DNA of 52,299 bases from Fragilaria crotonensis. Taxonomy: Eukaryota > Bacillariophyta > Fragilariophyceae > Fragilariales > Fragilariaceae. The notes under the pieces are model-generated. The model had not been told where the DNA came from. It was given only the letters and a program-made list of their open reading frames with translations, and did no database searches. Positions 10,617 through 21,976 of the stretch are shown one piece after another; the stretch's first letter is position 1, and every line of letters begins with the position of its first letter. The stretch is taken from positions 1-52,299 of the forward strand of contig JAKSYS010000442.1 in assembly GCA_022925895.1 (NCBI GenBank), in the 5' to 3' direction. A program made the translations under genes and the position numbers.

Positions 10617-11681
10617 ATGTTCATGATGCGCCAAGCAGCTGCCGCTCGCCATTCGAATACTGCTATTGCAGTCTGGAGACCTTCCCAACGATTCTTGAGT
10701 GCTAGTATCGAGCATGAATTCGGTGAGGAACCTATAAGCAAAACGACACAATCTACCACCGTCCATTCCTCTCTCTCCTACGGTCCGATTGACTATGCTC
10801 GGGGCTGGGCATGGCAGCAAACACTGTTGCATCAGCGACTCTTGCGTCGTGCAAAACTACTTCAACAGCCACAAGAAAGCGTTGATGATGATCTACAGGA
10901 CGACACAATACTTTTGTTCGAACACCTGCCTGTCTATACGTTGGGACGTGGTGCCGATGAATCTCACATAACAGTCGAAATTCCGGACCGTGATCGTCTT
11001 TCACGGACCTGTCGGCGACAGCGGGGCTCAGGGTCGGCGCGACTATCCATGGACAAGAGTCCGTTATCCTCGACGACCATGACGACTGCCGACTCGGTCC
11101 AACATCTGTCGGAGATGGCAACGCCCGTTATAGCACCAAATGGAGTACCAATCTATCGCATTGATCGAGGTGGTGAAGTAACATTCCATGGTCCTGGACA
11201 ATTAGTCGTTTATCCCTTGCTGGATCTGAAACGCTGTCCCATGCAGCAGGATCTGCATTGGTATCTACGTCAAATCGAACAAGTGATCATCGATACACTG
11301 CACGACGACTATGACATTCCAACCACACGCGATTCTGACCATACCGGAGTTTGGTATCAATCGCCAAACCACAGGAACAACAAGGGTGACAATGGTCGTT
11401 TTGCCAAGGTTGCTGCCGTGGGAGTGTCGGCATCAAGATGGATCACCACGCACGGCTTTGCACTCAATGTTCGACCAACATTGCAGTATTTCGATGCATC
11501 CTACATTGTTCCCTGCGGAATCCATGACAAAGACGTGACAAGTATGGAACAAATCTGGAGAGAAGAAGGTAGGGAAACCGAACTTCCGACAGTCGACCAA
11601 GTGGCCGCGAGTGTCTTGAACAAAATGGAATCTGTTTTTGGAATAACGGTAGAGAAGAATGCAATCATTAAAATACATTAG
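10617..11681 (+). CDS. LIPT2: Octanoyl-[acyl-carrier-protein]:protein N-octanoyltransferase (LipB/LIPT2)
   Basis: 354 residues, single exon. It transfers octanoyl from acyl carrier protein to the lipoyl-domain lysine of the glycine cleavage H protein and 2-oxoacid dehydrogenases, the first step of lipoate synthesis. Family motifs: L-G-R-G near residue 117, R-G-G-E-V-T-F-H-G-P-G-Q-L-V-V-Y-P-L, the catalytic-site lysine K264 in A-K-V-A-A-V-G-V, and the acyl-accepting cysteine C300 in V-P-C-G-I. About 50 N-terminal residues precede the conserved domain and are rich in Arg, Ala and Ser, which suggests an organelle presequence (mitochondrial more likely than plastid, since there is no signal peptide plus F motif). 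A roughly 50-residue Ser/Thr/Arg-rich insert sits between L-G-R-G and R-G-G-E. All catalytic residues are present. Confidence 0.93.
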   Translation: MFMMRQAAAARHSNTAIAVWRPSQRFLSASIEHEFGEEPISKTTQSTTVHSSLSYGPIDYARGWAWQQTLLHQRLLRRAKLLQQPQESVDDDLQDDTILLFEHLPVYTLGRGADESHITVEIPDRDRLSRTCRRQRGSGSARLSMDKSPLSSTTMTTADSVQHLSEMATPVIAPNGVPIYRIDRGGEVTFHGPGQLVVYPLLDLKRCPMQQDLHWYLRQIEQVIIDTLHDDYDIPTTRDSDHTGVWYQSPNHRNNKGDNGRFAKVAAVGVSASRWITTHGFALNVRPTLQYFDASYIVPCGIHDKDVTSMEQIWREEGRETELPTVDQVAASVLNKMESVFGITVEKNAIIKIH

Positions 11682-12441
11682 CGTAAAAAAATGGCTACCA
11701 TTATCAATGATGGTCGCCCGAGGAGGATTGGAACCATTTGACCTCGACGATCCAGCCGCCGGATCGTTGAGTACCGTCACACACAGTCTCAGGCGATTGC
11801 GCTGTAGGGTACAACCTGGTACCTGGTAGTCTTTGTCCTGCGCTCCGAGAATTGTGCCTGATCATAGTCCTTTACGAGTTACGAGTAGTCCAGCCCTCCA
11901 GCCCAAGTGTCAAATGGACATGGACGTCATATGCCCCTCTACTCTAACGAGTGCCAGGCAGGACGCCAGACGCCAGTAGTCCTTCTGGCAGTGTCTTCTT
12001 ACGGCATTTCTTCCTTCGCACCGTTGTTGTCGCGGCGGAATTTTGTAAAGATATGAAATTCCAATGTAATCAAGAATGAATATGTACATTATATTACACA
12101 TGTAAAGGAATCATATTTCTCGATTAGACCAGTAATATATCAAAAACGTCTTCCAGAATGTGAATAGGAAAACGAAATTCACAAAGGCATTACGAATATT
12201 TCTAACCATAAAACAGACATTGCTGTGTGTGATTCAAGGGTTTCGCGTTGTCGAACAGGGATAATCTGCAACCGCACGACCCTGCGGCATCCCGTCATTT
12301 CCAACCTTCTCAAGGGTATCGATTGAATACCAATTCATCCCGTCAATTTTTGAATTCGATCTCGCCCAGGCTTGTGGGTTTTGCATCGCGGCGTGTCGAA
12401 CAGTCACAACTTTGCAGGGAGCTGCTCGCACGGCAAGCACA
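11682..12441. other. Intergenic; no gene supported
   Basis: An open frame from about 11710 (M-V-A-R-G-G-L-E-P-F) looks somewhat protein-like for 35 codons but then runs into GTAC-rich sequence and a stop. The region 11805-11840 has GGTACC words. The AT-rich stretch 12040-12230 is probably upstream of the next gene. Confidence 0.4.
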
Positions 12442-15400
12442 ATGACCCTCATGTTCCGATTCCAGTCGATCATACTTCTCTTGATTGATGGCATCGTTGC
12501 AAACCGATTATTTCTCATGGCCGATGCGGCACCGTCAATGCAATATTGTACTAAAATACTGGTCTCCGCCGATTCGAACGGAGACGGAAGATTAAGTCGA
12601 AACGAATATGGGGACGCTCTACGAACTTTTTTGAGACGCGACATAATATCGGACGTGTTCGATGATGCTTCTGACGACGGGGTTTCGCAGAGACTGCAAC
12701 TTATCTTCGACGACTTTCGCGGTCCAGATGATTCTCTTGATATAGTGGGGGCGCTCTCATTGGATTGGACATGTCGAGCGATTGTCAAAGCGTTTGACAA
12801 ACCCATTGTGACGGGGAGGACTTCGAGCAGCGTTGTAACTCAGCAGGATGAAGAACGCGGAATTTCTCTAGAGTATTGTTTCGTGGCAATGACTATCAAT
12901 GACAGCGAAGGAGATGGATATTTGGACTCGACGGAGTATCTACGCTTTGCTAAACTTTTGGCATTAGAGGACTTGGATTGCGCAACAAAATTCGAAGATC
13001 TTCCACAACAGCTCCAGGATAGTTTCGATGCCAGAAGTTCAAATGAGCTTGTTTCAATCGTTGGGCAAAGCCAACCGACGTTGCATCGAATGAGCAGGTA
13101 CAATTTCTGACGAACTGGTGTATTGAAACAATCTCCCTGGTTGGAGAAGCAAGCGGACTTTGTGGTGTACCGACCTTGGCACCAAACACTGAGTTGCTAC
13201 CGGTTGCCTCGAGTGTCCTGGAGTGCTTTTACAGTTACGCCCAGGCAAACGAGAACGAGGACGCTTGGCTTAGCCGTCTGGAATACATCATTTTTGTGCA
13301 GAGGCTATCCGGTAACGACACTTCGCTTGCCAACCTAAGTTTCAATGAGCTGCCCTATGTTTTACAGAATAATTTTAATGATCTTGCGGTGGATGATGCT
13401 GAGATTGACATCTCAGGTTCAGAGGCAGGATCAACGCCGACTACGGAAGAGCTTGAATATCTGACGCGAGTTTGTTATAACACCACCACCGCAATACAAT
13501 TGGCTTTGTCACCGGTTTCTACCATGCCAATACCGGCCCCGACTGCGATTCCCACAATAGAGACATCAACGCCGTCAATTCAGCCCACATCAGAAAGTCC
13601 AAGTAGAATAAGTCTACCAACAGAAAGTCCCTCTTTCAACACAGACGGCCCAACAGAGCATGCTGAAGTTGAGACCCTTGAACCAACTGAGGCTCCCAGT
13701 GACACAACCCCTCGACCCACAATCACGCCGAGTACAATGTCCTTCGACCCAAGCGGGTCAACTCAGTCTCCACCCGCAAGTGCTCCAAATATAATATCTT
13801 TGGAACCTAGCGGATCGGCTCAGGCTCCAACCAACGCATCCCCTCAACCCACAAAATCTCCGAGTACAATATCCTTGAAACCCAGTCGGTTAAGTGCGAC
13901 CCCTTCTTTGTCAAACACCACCCCATCACTGTCTCCTACTGGATCGACAGGCGTATTCGAAGTGAGAAGCACATTTATTATCTCCAACATAGTCGGAATA
14001 TCAGCAAACGACCTGAGTCCAGTGGCGGAGGAACGATTACGGCTAGACGCCAGCTACAGCCGGCTAGTACAACTAGTAACAGATAAGGAGTTCGGAGTCG
14101 AAGAATCGCGTCGACAAGCTCGACTCCTAAGAAGACGACTGCTGGTTCAATACATCTCGCAAAGTGCCCAAACCGTGAATCTTACTGATGTTACATGCCC
14201 GCTTGCAACTGCGAACGACACGTTGTGTCAGACTGTTGAGGCATCATTCAACATCAACGCTACAAGTGATGAGAACCTTGTGACAGTTTTGGCTGACGCC
14301 AAAGCTGCTGTGGACGCCGGGATTCAAGAGGGACAACTGCAGTCATTGTTGGATGAGCTGAATACGCCCCTCCGCATTGTGGTACCGTCAAATTCTGGAA
14401 ATGAGACAATGTTCACGATATCTGCCTCCTTTGTCATCGCAAACCGCATGGGCTTCAGTGCTGTTGCATTCTCGGAAGGATCAAAAGGGTATACTGATAT
14501 CAGGGCTGCTTTTGGTAACCTTTGTTCTTACGCCGTCCAGGTCAACGGGACTGGAGCTCAGTACGTCGCCAACAGTTATCGAATTTTGGACGTCTGCGAC
14601 ATAAAATGTCCCAAATCACCCGCAGGCGTCTTTTGTCAATCCGTATTTGCAACGAGCCAAGTCGAAATTGAGGCGACTAATCCAGAATATATGGCCAATT
14701 CCATCACATCTGCTGTGGAACATGAGATCGAGATTGGCACGCTACAGACTCAGTTGGATTTCATCAATCCATGGTCGTCATACAGCATTGAGGAAGGATA
14801 TGTTCCCACTTGTCCTGAAACCACTCCAACAGTAAGCCCCATGAACGAGACCAGTCAGAAGGAAAGTCCAGCAAGTGACGGGAGTGGCTCCAATTCCACC
14901 AACTTGACCTCAAACGTCGCCATTGGGGTGGGAGTTACTGTTGGTGTATGTATTCTTCTCGTTTTCTGTTATCTTGCAAGACCAAGACAACCGGCGAAGC
15001 CTTTAACAACCTTCACACGCGGTGATTACATTGATGAATTCGGCACCACCGGACCAGGAAGGGCAAACAATGCACAAGATAACCTGGACGATGATGATGG
15101 ATACTACGAAGAGGAATATCGATACGCACCAGTTCAAACCCGTATCCCGATATCACCCTACAAAGTCGAGGATCAACGCTTTTCGCAAGTATTTGGTCCT
15201 CCCAAGGTCTCACCCACGCCACTCCTAGGTCGCTCTTCTACCACTCCGCCAACGACGACGGGTTCTTCCGCATATGCATCCCATGGTTCGGAACAGGCTT
15301 TCCGACGAGGTGCAAATTCCTCTAGTGACAGCAACGCCTCAACTCCGCCTGCTTCCATGCCTCGCGTACCAATGGGCGCGCTTCGCGCGCCAATTGCAGA

Positions 15401-15593
15401 AGAGGAGGAGGATAGCGAATCGGACGATAGCAGCAGTGGTAGCAGTGGAAGTGGCAGCAGTGGAAGTGGTAGCAGTGATAGCAGTGACGATGATTCGGAC
15501 AGCAGTGGCTCCAGTTCCGACGGCAGCGACGGAAGTTCTTCTTCGTCTGACGACGACGACAGCGACTCGGGGTCCGAGTCCGACGAGGATTAG
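12442..15593 (+). CDS. EF-hand, Ser/Thr/Pro-rich single-pass membrane protein (one frame break)
   Basis: The start is placed at 12442, where a hydrophobic signal peptide begins (M-T-L-M-F-R-F-Q-S-I-I-L-L-L). EF-hand loop 1 is D-S-N-G-D-G-R-L-S-R-N-E (residues 44-55) and loop 2 is D-S-E-G-D-G-Y-L-D-S-T-E. A third, degenerate loop follows the break. The first frame ends at 13110, but coding continues in another frame (F-L-T-N-W-C-I-E-T just upstream of 13176), so one base is missing or extra near 13060-13085. Next come a P-T-E-S-P-S type linker, two tandem copies of a roughly 150-residue Cys-containing extracellular module (about 13960-14380 and 14400-14800), a transmembrane helix near 14915-14985 (A-I-G-V-G-V-T-V-G-V-C-I-L-L), and a cytoplasmic tail ending in a long Ser/Asp/Gly repeat. 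Probably a calcium-dependent surface or adhesion protein; partner unknown. Confidence 0.7.
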
Positions 15594-15755
15594 TCCAGGT
15601 TGGAGGGTTTAAAGACATGATGATTTGGGGCGAGTGTTCTCGTGGTGTCATTGTGTCACCGACGAACAAAGTTGATCGAGAGGGGAAGTTAAACTTTTGT
15701 ACGTATCTAGTTGTTTCTAGTAGAGGCTTCCCTATGTAAATTCGTTCTGTTTCTA

Positions 15756-17166
15756 CTAGTAGCCACCATATGGATTCGCGCCAGTTGACTGCATTGTGTT
15801 GTATGGAGCAGAGGGCACACCGAACTGGCTGAATGGATCCGCAGCAGCGCCATTGTTGGTAGTGCTGTTGCTTTCAAACGGATTGGCAGCCGGGTATGCA
15901 TCATTATTATTAAAACCCGATAATGGGCTATTTGGTGGTTGTTGCACTCCACCAAATGCATTTGATTGTGTTTGTGCATCGTAACCGCTGTAGTTGTTAC
16001 TGTAGTTGGCAACAGGCTGCATCGATGGTTGTCCAACCCCAAAGGGATTCGCAGCATCAGTTGCCTGTTGTGGCGGCGCTATAGGAGTAGTGATTGGTAG
16101 ATGTCTGCACGGTTGGCGAGCCTCCAAATAGATCGGATGCGTCATTCGCAGAGGTCGGAGGAGGACCGTAAGTATTGGCCATGGTCATTTGACCTCCAAA
16201 TAGGTTCGATGCGTCATTCGCAGTGGTCGGAGGAGGACCATAGCTGTTGGCCATTGTCATTTGACCTCCAAATGGGTTGGACGAGTCATTCGTAGTTGTC
16301 GGAGGAGGACCGTAGCCATTGGCGACGGTCATTTGTCCTCCATATGGGTTGGATGCGTCATGCACAGTGGTCGGAGACGTACTGTAGGTATTGGTCGTTG
16401 TCATTAGTCCACCAAATAGGTTAGCCGTATCAGATGTTGGTGCACCACTTCCATAAGTCTGAGCAACTTGCATCTGACCTCCAAATGCATAGGAGGCATC
16501 AGTCTGAGGTTGGCTGAACATGTTGTAGTTGTTGTATGTCGACTGTTCCGTTGGGACAAGCAAATCGGTCGAAGGGGCGGGGGTAGACGCAACGGGATTG
16601 AAGTCCAGCAAAGGTCTGGGTAGAGTTTGTCACTGGGGATCCACTGGGGTAGGCATTGTCGAAACATCGACCGGAGCCCGGGACTGCTGTTGCACACCAG
16701 AGTACATGTGGCCCTTGGGTTCCGACGCAGGCAAAGCTTTTCGCTTCCTACAGGGATGGTTAGGGTACAAAAGATCGAGGATCGAGTTACCTTGAGTCGA
16801 TGGCGGAACATGAGCACTTCCTTCCCTAGGGCAGTCGGAAAGAAGAATTCCATCAATCAACAACTCGAAGCACTTGTAATCGTACGATTCTCCCTTTGGT
16901 CTAGTGCGTGTTCCAATTAACTGAAAGTTCGATCCATCGTGCTGGAATTTAGTATCGATGAGGCTTGCACCACTATTCCTGGTGAAGACTTCTTCGATTC
17001 CATTGACAAAGATGCTTTGCTTTCCTGAGGTGAAAGACCAAACGAGGAGGAGATCGTATTCCTTGCCGTTGATCGAGAAGCGCATGGCGACTTCCCTCTT
17101 GCTTTCAGGGTTCATCTTGCCGACATCGCGTTCGGAGTAGTCAATCTGATTAATGACAGTCGCCAT
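15756..17166 (-). CDS. NPF/DPF-motif protein with tandem repeats and an N-terminal globular domain
   Basis: Start at 17166 (M-A-T-V-I-N-Q-I-D-Y-S). Residues 1-130 form a globular domain rich in beta-like strands (L-L-L-V-W-S-F-T-S-G-K-Q-S-I-F-V-N-G-I-E-E...), distantly recalling FAIM-type domains but not securely assigned. The rest is low complexity with about six tandem repeats of 24-25 residues around N-P-F-G-G-Q-M-T-M-A-N-S-Y-G-P-P-P, plus N-P-F-E-S, N-P-F-G-V and D-P-F-S-Q-F. NPF binds EH domains and DPF binds adaptor appendages, so an endocytic accessory role is plausible (inference). An in-frame TGA at 16630-16632 interrupts it with coding resuming in the same frame, and there is one frame slip near 16070-16090. 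A 43-base sequence at about 16741-16783 has GTAA, CTAAC and TAG marks of an intron, but removing it leaves the protein-like frame. Confidence 0.6.
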
Positions 17167-18328
17167 GATACTGATTGTGATTTTGATGATGCACTCGGAG
17201 CGCAGTGATTTGTGGTGAGGATCAAGGAGTGCTCGGAGTAGAAGCTCAAGGTTTGTGGATGTGACCACGTAGTTGTATACAATCTGATTGATTTGTGATC
17301 AATCGTACGTCGTTTGTAACAATTGCTGCACTACTTGCCCCTTGCATGCATACCAAGTGCCAAGTTGTGCAACAAATTGACGTTGGAGGAATTTCGTGAG
17401 ATCGTGTTTCGTCCACGACGAATGGCGTCGCTATAGTACTGCTGTGCGCTTCGGTGTGCGTCGTACATTGTCGCATAGGTATTTACGTCCTGATATGCAC
17501 AATGCTCTCTTTCGATGGAGGCGGAGAACCAACACTGGATGGTGGGGAAGTAATATATGTGTATGTGTGTCACTCATCTATTTCGCGCCGCACATCTTGA
17601 CAAGAACCCATAGTTCGATCGTGGATTTGGCCAAAAATCTGAAATCTATCCGTTGGAAGCGCACAGGTGCGCCGGTGCTCCACCTACCACCTCCCTCCAC
17701 CACCTCGATCTTTTTTCCAAAGACTGTTGCATCCATTCACGAAGAAATGTTTATCTTCGCCATGCTGTGCGGGAGTATCACATGGAAGTCGGAACGGTAC
17801 TGTATGATATGCACGGTAGCAAAGTATGAACATATTCATACATCGGATCAATGCTGTGCATTGTACAGCATCTATGTCATATGACATATGACATATATAT
17901 ATTGCGTATATAATTAGTACGACAGTACCCCATACTCTAGTACCACGGTTTAGTTGGAGTACACTTGCAGAGAACACCCGAGCATCAAAGATGACAGTAC
18001 TCCAGTGTACCTGGTACGAAACATCAACAACAAAAAACAAGAAAACTAGTCCTCCTCTACTGGTACCAGTACCAGGTACTGTAGTAGAGTAGCCACAACG
18101 TGGAGTACAGATCCCATCATTGTCTGCATCACAGTACCAGGTAGTTCGGGGTGGCAGGTACAGTAGGGATACGACTCGGAGGGACCATAGGGACCCTGTC
18201 CCTACTCTAGTAGAGCGTAGCTGGCATGCGACTTCTGTAGTATTGGAAGTAGATTGGTACTCGGAGTACAATTGCACGATCTACCTGTAGGTTATAAACA
18301 CTATGCTACTGTACATCCCTTGTCTTTA
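17167..18328. other. Intergenic with a dense GTAC tract
   Basis: No gene supported. From 17915 to 18260 almost every line holds several GTAC, GGTACC or AGTACT words (for example GGTACCAGTACCAGGTACTG). The region around 17875-17905 is a run of CATATGACATATG-type repeats. Open frames here have no domain-like content. Confidence 0.6.
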
Positions 18329-19624
18329 TCATAATAACTCCCTAGCCTCAAATTCATCGCCGTCCTCGACGACCTCCTCATCCATCGATTGAGCACTGCT
18401 GTCAACGTCGGAATCGCCGTCGTCAGATCCACCGGCCGTCAAACCCTGCCTCATATTCATTACTTCCCCCGGTGATGCACGCACAATCAAGCTACCGGCA
18501 TCAACGTGCGTCAACAAATCCATGTATTGTGTCACAAGCAAGACATCCATAACATGCGAAAAATCCTGATTCCATCCCGACGCAGCACTCTCCTTCATTC
18601 CCGCGGCAAGACATTTGCGTTGTTGTGCAGTTCCCATTCCATGCAAATACGCCACTTCCACACCCGCTTCCGCTCGTTTCACTCGAATCACCTTATCTGC
18701 TTCACCACGATGCACCATTGCCTCCTTCCTTCTCCGACATGCTTCCACTTCGTTCATGGCACGCACCACGGACGGCTGTGCGGGTCGTACATTGGTGCAG
18801 AGGGTTTGGACCACATGGTAGCCAAAGTCGTATTGGCTCAGGACGAGGCACAATCGCGTGTGCACCGCGTTTGCAATATCACCACGACGACCACCAAGGA
18901 CGTCATCCAGAGTCATGGCAGGAACTTGGGCGCGGACAACATCAAAGATATAGGATTGGATTTGGATGTGAGGGTAGGTCAATTGATAGTAGGCTAAGTA
19001 CGCCATTTCAGGTATCACCTTGTACTGGACCGAAACTTCAATGTGTACAAAGACATGGTCCTTTGTTTTCGTCTCACAGGCGACGTCAAGTTGTTGAATA
19101 CGAAGCGATATCCGCGATGCTATGGTTGAGTAGGGCCAGCACATCAGGTGCAAACCAGGGCCAAGAAGTAAATCAAATCTTCCGAAGTTCTCAGTTAGTC
19201 CAATCTCTTGAGTACGGACACATTGACAACATAGTCCTCCATGACTGAATAGTGGAATTGACAAATCCTTTGCTGGATTGTGATGGTTCAAAAGATTATG
19301 GTGAATATGGTGGATCAAAGAGTGACCTTGCGCGTCATCGAGGCTTGGAAATTCAGGAATTGGTTCTTGATTTTGCTGCTCGTGTTGAGTCTGTGGAATC
19401 CCAACCACCAAGGGGACTTCATAGTACAGGGATGGTGATACAACCAGATCACGCTCTGGACGATGGTATTGATTCTGGCGCCGTCGTCGTCGATTGTTCG
19501 TTTCCGAGTACCATTCGTCGCGAAACGCATCGGCACCGCTGTCCGCCACATTCTCCGAAAGCAATGGTTCACGCCCAAATTTCGAGGATTGCTTCCTTCT
19601 CATTCGAAGCGGTACCATCTCCAT
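18329..19624 (-). CDS. SPFH/band-7 domain protein (HIR/stomatin-like)
   Basis: 431 residues, uninterrupted. The first 125 residues are Arg/Gln/His-rich and look disordered. A C-C-Q-C-V-R cluster then precedes I-G-L-T-E-N-F-G-R-F-D-L-L-L-G-P-G-L-H, the start of an SPFH domain similar to plant hypersensitive-induced reaction proteins. The domain continues through Q-L-D-V-A-C-E-T-K-T-K-D and V-R-A-Q-V-P-A-M-T-L-D-D-V to a coiled-coil-like segment (V-E-A-C-R-R-R-K-E-A-M) and an Ala-rich end of the core. An acidic tail (D-D-G-D-S-D-V-D-S-S) closes it. SPFH proteins oligomerise on membranes and organise microdomains. There is no clear transmembrane helix, so attachment may be by acylation of the Cys cluster (inference). 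Confidence 0.88.
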   Translation of the reverse strand: MEMVPLRMRRKQSSKFGREPLLSENVADSGADAFRDEWYSETNNRRRRRQNQYHRPERDLVVSPSLYYEVPLVVGIPQTQHEQQNQEPIPEFPSLDDAQGHSLIHHIHHNLLNHHNPAKDLSIPLFSHGGLCCQCVRTQEIGLTENFGRFDLLLGPGLHLMCWPYSTIASRISLRIQQLDVACETKTKDHVFVHIEVSVQYKVIPEMAYLAYYQLTYPHIQIQSYIFDVVRAQVPAMTLDDVLGGRRGDIANAVHTRLCLVLSQYDFGYHVVQTLCTNVRPAQPSVVRAMNEVEACRRRKEAMVHRGEADKVIRVKRAEAGVEVAYLHGMGTAQQRKCLAAGMKESAASGWNQDFSHVMDVLLVTQYMDLLTHVDAGSLIVRASPGEVMNMRQGLTAGGSDDGDSDVDSSAQSMDEEVVEDGDEFEARELL

Positions 19625-19689
19625 CTTGTTAAAGTGCTTGTGGCTTTACTGTGGGTATGGAGTTGGATGGTTGGCTCTTGGTATGCATG

Positions 19690-19722
19690 GCGACGACGAC
19701 GACGACCACGACGACGATTGAC
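19690..19722 (+). repeat. CGA/ACG trinucleotide microsatellite
   Basis: Short imperfect run of CGA units with one CCA interruption, in non-coding sequence just upstream of the SPFH gene start. Confidence 0.8.
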
Positions 19723-21517
19723 ATAATGGCGTACTCGAGTAGACTCCTTTACCAGGATTCAGCAATCCGGATTCTTGTCTCTGGACTCTGCTACTGGTAC
19801 ATACCAGTCGTACAGATCCGTGTGACAGCATTGGCGAAGCTTCAGTCATGGTTTTGGGAAAGTACTGGTACAAGTTTTTTACTCCGGATAGCATCTATTA
19901 TCATACTATCATAGAAGGTAACGCGCTGGCGCCGTGGATCATGTTTTGTGTCATGGGGTGATCCTACATCATCGCCCACACGACTTAACGGGTGTGCTAC
20001 AGACGACCGACGGAGTACAAGTGTACTACACTGTACACTGACCTTGGATGGTGAGCAGTGAGCACTGATGAGCACCAACAACTTTTTCAGGATGAAGGCA
20101 GAATTGGAGTTGTGCTTCTGGCAGGAATCATACAAGGTGCTGAAGTTGAACTACTACATACAATATAAGAAAAGGTCAGGCTATTGAATTGTTCCCAACC
20201 TAGTAGTACCAAAAAATTCACACATGCAATCTGTGTAAAAGGTACCTAAGAAAATGTGCTTTGACATAGAATATGCTTCACCATGACAAGGCTGAAAGCC
20301 ATGAGATAAAGGAGAATCAAAGTTGTGATTCTTGTTATCTTGTTGCGGTTTCTCACAAGTTGAGCCTTGGAGTCCAGATTATGTCCTTTTTGCTTGACTA
20401 TGCTGCAGTGATTACTACTAGTTGCCTGTGGTGCAGCAGGGCGGCAGAACATCATAAACAATTACAACACCAAGAGCATCATGGCATGGCAACTAGTGTA
20501 AGATATTCAATGACAACAATATCGTTGAGGTCTCCTTGTCTCCTCACAAGTTGGAGTTCAGATTATACACCTAAATCATGCTTCATCAAACAGGACTACT
20601 ACAAAGTGGTGCAGAGCACAGCCAAGATCACTGCTACTTATGGCAAAATGAACATGCTATGGCAATCAGATGAAAGGCATGAATAGGTCTTTTCAATACT
20701 ACATCAATGAGACAACCTGACAACATTGTTAAGGTCGTCTCACACAATAGTATCTTGCTTGAGGTGGACCAGAATGCTTGTCTTCTTGCCTGTGACCTCC
20801 TGTCTGGCCTTCTTGCTTGTCAATGAACATGGGTGCTGGTTGGCAACCTGGGTGGAATTGGGGTCTGCTTTCCATGCAACAGGATGGGACATGGTGACAT
20901 GGATCATGGGCTCAAGTCTTCATCTGACTCGTTGATGTGCAATGTGAGCGTAGACTAAGTCATCTCACCAATTGGCGATGGACATTGTTTCATTTGCAGC
21001 CTTTTTTGTTGAAAGATATGTAGGGAGAATACAATGTGTACATCATTCACTCACTTTCCTTCATGCTTGTTATGCTTCAAGACACATTCAGTGCGCCTAA
21101 ATATGTCCTCATTGGTTCTTGTTTTGCATTGTGCAAAGCAGTTCTGGTACCGGTACCGCACTACAGTACCAAATCCTGTCCTTATATTAGGGTTCGCGTT
21201 TCGGCCAGGACAGTTTGGAGCTTGGACAATACCGGCGGGTGGCTAACGCATCCCGCTTGTTACAACAGCTTTGTAGCCGTGCTGGCTCGGCGTTCTGTAG
21301 TGTATGTTTGAACTAAAAGTACAAGGTGATGGCAATGATGGCATTCTTTACTAGGTGCCATCAGCGGCCTTCACCAGTAGAATTCCTTGCCCTGCACGAA
21401 AAGGCATGGGATACCAAACCGGCGCAGGCGGGCTGTGTTGATGAACTCGGTGTTGTGGCTTGACAAGATGTTGCCAGAGACGCAGCGGAGGACGAGGGTG
21501 TGAAGGTATCACGGCCT

Positions 21518-21542
21518 GGGGACTGGGGACTGGGGATTGGGG
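21518..21542 (+). promoter_or_regulatory. Perfect four-tetrad G-quadruplex motif
   Basis: Four runs of exactly four G separated by three 3-base loops (ACT, ACT, ATT). It is made of an 8-base GGGGACTG-type tandem repeat. Such sequences form stable parallel quadruplexes in vitro. No gene start is visible nearby, so any regulatory role is unproven. Confidence 0.6.
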
Positions 21543-21976
21543 AGTGTGTCACCAACAATGACGCCTGCGCACTCAACTTCTACTGTTCTATAGTATTCCG
21601 AGTACTGCAGTTCTCCAGTACCTGGTACTACTCCAGTAGTAACAGGTGCCACGTAGTTTCTTGTAGATTGCACTGTAGTACGAGTACTCGTACAAATCGT
21701 TCATAGTTCATAGTACTCCGAGTATGTACAAGTGCGAACCTGGTACTCTTGTACCAGGTAGGTACTACTACAGAGCTACAGAGTATGGCTTGTTTCACTC
21801 TGAATCCACATCACGTTCAAATTCTGTAGAGTCAGTACAAAACTTGTGACGTCATAGCGATATTCACTAGGATGGCTGACTCGCATACGGATGCAACGCG
21901 ATAAACAGCACCCAAAAACTGGAGTTGCGGACCATGGTACTATTGCAGCGGCGAGTTGATTGCCTTCCCGTGCTCA

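Noticed and set aside
11705-11790. Possible tRNA on the minus strand: B-box-like GGTTCCAATCC and a hairpin with a 7-base loop
   Set aside because: The loop (GGCGGCT) lacks the universal T33, no acceptor stem pairs with the 3' side, and no D-arm is visible.
13098-13154. Small intron to explain the frame change in the EF-hand protein
   Set aside because: The supposed intron sequence reads as good protein (F-L-T-N-W-C-I-E-T-I-S-L-V-G-E) resembling the next module, so a one-base slip upstream fits better.
16741-16783. 43-bp candidate intron in the NPF protein (GTAACT ... CTAACCATCCCTGTAG)
   Set aside because: Splice marks look good, but removing 43 bases shifts out of the frame that continues into the NPF repeats. 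It is kept only as a remote alternative.
17396-18277. Overlapping open frames on both strands in the GTAC-rich intergenic tract
   Set aside because: No domain, no start context, and the sequence is dominated by short palindromic words.
18625-19248. Plus-strand open frame of 207 codons opposite the SPFH gene
   Set aside because: It is antisense to a well-supported gene and rich in His/Pro/Ser without motifs.
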